From assembly GCA_031548675.1 (NCBI GenBank), contig JAVBQU010000038.1, positions 1-16,071 of the forward strand: a stretch of 16,071 bases of DNA, in the 5' to 3' direction. The notes under the pieces are model-generated. The model ran no database searches. It was not told where the DNA came from and saw only the letters and a list, made by a program, of their open reading frames with translations. A program made the translations under genes and the position numbers. Below, piece by piece: positions 14,222-16,071 of this stretch. The stretch is from JAVBQU01 sp031548675 (GTDB lineage Bacteria; Bacteroidota; Bacteroidia; Bacteroidales; P3). Numbering within the stretch: position 1 is the first letter of the stretch; every line of letters starts with the position of its first letter.

Positions 14222-15631
14222 ATGGGTGGCTTTTTTGGTGTGGCTTCTCGTCAAGCTTGTATCACAGATTTATTTTACGGAACAGATTATCATTCGCACT
14301 TAGGAACTCGCCGCGGCGGGATGGCAACCTATGATGGCGAAAATTTTGCTCGTTCTATCCACAATCTAGAAAATTCTTATTTCCGAACTAAATTTGAGTC
14401 AGATCTTGAGAAGTTTACAGGAAATTCAGGAATTGGAGTTATCAGCGATACAGATCCGCAGCCCATTGTTATTAATTCGCACTTAGGTCGTTTTGCGATA
14501 GTTACAGTTGCACTTATCAATAATATTGCCGAACTGGAAGAGGAATTACTTAAAAAACAAATACATTTTTCAGAATTAAGTTCCGGCAAAACTAACCCTA
14601 CAGAGTTGGTTGCATTGCTTATCAATCAGAAAAAGAATTTTGTAGAAGGAATTCAAAATGTATTCGATAAGGTTAAAGGATCTTGTTCCATGCTTATCCT
14701 TACAGAAGATGGAATTATTGCAGCCCGTGACCGTTATGGAAGAACTCCTATTGTGATTGGAAAAAAAGAAGGAGCCCATGCAATGGCTTTTGAAAGTTGC
14801 AGTTTTACCAATTTGGATTATGAAACAGAATATTTTGTAGGAGCAGGTGAAATACTTCATATCACTGCCGAAAAAATCACTCAACTTAAAAAACCAGAAG
14901 AAAAAATGCAGATTTGTGCATTCTTATGGATTTATTACGGCTATCCTGCTACTGATTATGAGGGGATTAATGTAGATGAGGTCAGATATAAAATTGGGGA
15001 GGAAATGGGTAAAAATGACCCTACAGTTGCCGATTATGTTTCCGGTATTCCTGATTCGGGAATTGGAATGGCTTTGGGTTATGCAGAAGGGAGAAAAATA
15101 CCTTATCGCAGAGGTATTGTGAAATATACGCCTACTTGGCCTCGTAGTTTTACTCCAACTAACCAAAGTGTTAGAGAATTGGTTGCAAAAATGAAATTGA
15201 TACCCAATGCCTCATTATTAAGAGGTAAAAAAGTAGTTTTTTGCGATGATTCCATAGTAAGAGGTACACAGCTTCGAGATAATGTAAATATTCTTTATGG
15301 GGATGGAGCGAAAGAAGTCCATATGCGGATTAGCTGTCCGCCTTTACTCTATGCTTGCGATTTTATCAATTTCTCGGCGTCAAAATCTATTATGGAGTTG
15401 ATAACCCGACGCACCATTGAAGAGTTAGAAGGGGCGCATGACAAAAATTTAGAAGCGTATACCCAAACTGATTCTCCGCAATATTGTAATATGGTGGAAT
15501 GTATTCGCAAAAAGCTTAATATATCATCCCTTAAATTTAGCTCATTAGAATCTGTAATTCGTGCAATCGGATTGCCTAAAGAGAGAGTATGTACACATTG
15601 TTTTGATGGCACAAGTTATGGTGACAAATAG
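14222..15631 (+). CDS. Amidophosphoribosyltransferase-like protein lacking the glutaminase cysteine
   Basis: The 469 residues align with PurF along the whole length. PurF makes 5-phosphoribosylamine from PRPP and glutamine, the first step of purine synthesis. The phosphoribosyltransferase half is intact: SGIPDSGIGMALGYA (274-288) and the PRPP loop VVFCDDSIVRGTQ (338-350, Asp342/Asp343). The four cysteines that hold the [4Fe-4S] cluster in Bacillus PurF have counterparts: Cys232, Cys379, Cys457 and Cys460. The N-terminal glutaminase half is damaged: the protein starts MGGFFG where PurF has (M)CGxxG, so the nucleophile Cys is Gly2, and the substrate-binding RYPT-type motif after GIG reads GVISDTD. 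The nearest cysteine, Cys13, is misplaced. I infer a paralogue that uses free ammonia, another amine or a partner amidotransferase. The annotation purF would be misleading. The gene is single, with its own promoter and terminator. Confidence 0.88.
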   Translation: MGGFFGVASRQACITDLFYGTDYHSHLGTRRGGMATYDGENFARSIHNLENSYFRTKFESDLEKFTGNSGIGVISDTDPQPIVINSHLGRFAIVTVALINNIAELEEELLKKQIHFSELSSGKTNPTELVALLINQKKNFVEGIQNVFDKVKGSCSMLILTEDGIIAARDRYGRTPIVIGKKEGAHAMAFESCSFTNLDYETEYFVGAGEILHITAEKITQLKKPEEKMQICAFLWIYYGYPATDYEGINVDEVRYKIGEEMGKNDPTVADYVSGIPDSGIGMALGYAEGRKIPYRRGIVKYTPTWPRSFTPTNQSVRELVAKMKLIPNASLLRGKKVVFCDDSIVRGTQLRDNVNILYGDGAKEVHMRISCPPLLYACDFINFSASKSIMELITRRTIEELEGAHDKNLEAYTQTDSPQYCNMVECIRKKLNISSLKFSSLESVIRAIGLPKERVCTHCFDGTSYGDK

Positions 15632-15665
15632 AAGATGAAACAGTTTTTAGGAACTTCATGAAAAT

Positions 15666-15698
15666 AAAAAAGAGAGAATCAATGATTCTCTCTTTTTT
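15666..15698. terminator. Bidirectional terminator between the PurF-like and mini-lipoprotein genes
   Basis: AGAGAGAAT (15671-15679) pairs with ATTCTCTCT (15685-15693) around the loop CAATG. The stem is flanked by an A-run on the left and a T-run on the right, so it can end transcripts from both convergent genes, whose stops lie at 15631 and 15720. Confidence 0.9.
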
Positions 15699-15719
15699 AT
15701 GTCTACTTTCTAAACTTAA

Positions 15720-15899
15720 TTAGTGAGCAGGAGTAGCTGTAGTAGCTGTAGCAGGAGTAGCTGCAGCTGGTTCTGGATTAACAGCAGGAGTTTCTGTAGC
15801 TGTAGTAGCTGTAGTATCAGTAGCTGTAGTATTACCACCACCACAAGAAGCAAAAGCGAAAACGCCAGCAATAGCTAATAAGAAAAATACTTTTTTCAT
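15720..15899 (-). CDS. Small Ala/Thr/Pro-rich lipoprotein
   Basis: The 59-residue product from the ATG at 15899 (a TTG three codons earlier is less likely) is a lipoprotein precursor: MKKVFFLLAIAGVFAFASC with Cys19 as lipid site, followed by GGGN. The mature chain of about 41 residues is built of Thr, Ala, Pro and a few Glu/Asp (TTATDTTATTATETPAV and so on), is surely unfolded, and ends in His. The gene has a near-perfect promoter and a strong terminator, so it is probably well expressed. Short, low-complexity lipoproteins like this are common in Bacteroidota and have no assigned role. The T/A/P-rich sequence could carry O-linked glycans, since Bacteroidota glycosylate D-S/T-A-type motifs, but this is inference. 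Confidence 0.78.
   Translation of the reverse strand: MKKVFFLLAIAGVFAFASCGGGNTTATDTTATTATETPAVNPEPAAATPATATTATPAH
15732..15828 (-). repeat. Degenerate short tandem repeats in the mini-lipoprotein gene
   Basis: The plus strand repeats agtagctgt-type units many times (for example at 15732-15750 and 15795-15828), encoding the Thr-Ala runs. Unit length is a multiple of three, so slippage would change the length of the tail without a frameshift. Confidence 0.6.
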
Positions 15900-15944
15900 T
15901 TTACCCAAAATTTTAGTTTGTTATTAATTAATTAATTTCGAATG

Positions 15945-15976
15945 CAAAGGTATGTACTTTGTTTTAATTGCACAAA
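15945..15976 (-). promoter_or_regulatory. Promoter of the mini-lipoprotein gene
   Basis: On the minus strand: TTTG (15976-15973), 20 bases, TACCTTTG (15952-15945), a full match to the Bacteroidota consensus. The leader of about 40 bases contains an ATTA-rich stretch (15921-15936). Confidence 0.8.
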
Positions 15977-16058
15977 CTTTTTGTGAAATTTTTCGTGTTC
16001 AATTGATTTCTATTTTGTAATGTTATGATTAAACAATAATTAAAGCCGATTTATGGAC

Positions 16059-16066
16059 TATTTTTG
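16059..16066 (+). promoter_or_regulatory. Possible -7 box for a gene beyond the right edge
   Basis: TATTTTTG (plus strand) fits TAnnTTTG and lies 5 bases from the window end. No TTTG is present at the -33 position, so this is weak. The stretch 15977-16058 holds no gene I can see. Confidence 0.3.
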
Positions 16067-16071
16067 TACCT

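Noticed and set aside
14222..14260. Cys13 of the PurF-like protein as the catalytic nucleophile after removal of a 12-residue propeptide, as in Bacillus PurF
   Set aside because: GGFFG aligns with the CG-x-x-G start of PurF, so the chemistry position is Gly2; from Cys13 the distance to the RG motif is too short (about 19 instead of 26 residues).
14086..14334. Plus-strand open frame overlapping the start of the PurF-like gene
   Set aside because: It spans the promoter and leader, then runs out of frame through a clearly conserved coding region; its translation has no recognisable features.
1..16071. Mobile elements, CRISPR array, tRNA or rRNA genes
   Set aside because: I saw no transposase or integrase frame, regularly spaced direct repeats, or conserved RNA gene sequence; the only repeats are the paralogue tracts and the lipoprotein microrepeats.

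Overview
The window looks like chromosomal DNA from a member of the Bacteroidota, most likely the order Bacteroidales. The base composition is AT-rich. Promoters follow the Bacteroidota consensus (TTTG, 19-20 bases, TAnnTTTG) and there are no obvious Shine-Dalgarno sites. The left end carries type IX secretion/gliding genes (porP, gldK/porK, gldL/porL). I see no phage, insertion sequence, CRISPR array, tRNA or rRNA. The stretch reads as ordinary core genome plus one lineage-specific block of secreted proteins.

Layout. (1) 1-3538, minus strand: porP, gldK and a gldL cut by the window edge, behind a strong promoter and a leader that can fold into a hairpin. They encode the outer-membrane porP protein, the periplasmic ring lipoprotein and the inner-membrane motor subunit of the type IX secretion system; gldM and gldN would be expected just outside the window. 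(2) 3654-6069, plus strand: a divergent operon of a YitT-type membrane protein, the tRNA-modifying methyltransferase MnmD and a ComB-like 2-phosphosulfolactate phosphatase. (3) 6077-9408, minus strand: a two-domain VOC protein, a PduO-type cobalamin adenosyltransferase and a periplasmic serine-type sulfatase. (4) 9421-13935, minus strand: four consecutive secreted-protein genes forming two paralogous pairs in the order barrel, propeller-like, propeller-like, barrel, ended by a clear hairpin terminator. I do not recognise this block as a described system. (5) 14117-15698, plus strand: an amidophosphoribosyltransferase-like gene in which the glutaminase nucleophile cysteine is replaced by glycine, while the PRPP loop and the four iron-sulfur cysteines remain. 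(6) 15720-15976, minus strand: a tiny Ala/Thr/Pro-rich lipoprotein behind a near-perfect promoter.

Most of the genes are household functions: secretion machinery, tRNA wobble modification, cobalamin activation, purine-type chemistry. The two points most worth following are the barrel/propeller operon, which looks like a co-exported envelope system made by gene duplication, and the glutaminase-dead PurF paralogue, which must either use free ammonia or another amine, obtain ammonia from a partner, or do something other than purine synthesis. Coding starts of three genes (YitT, sulfatase, mini-lipoprotein) were placed at internal ATGs because the longer readings begin at GTG or TTG codons inside or right beside the promoter.
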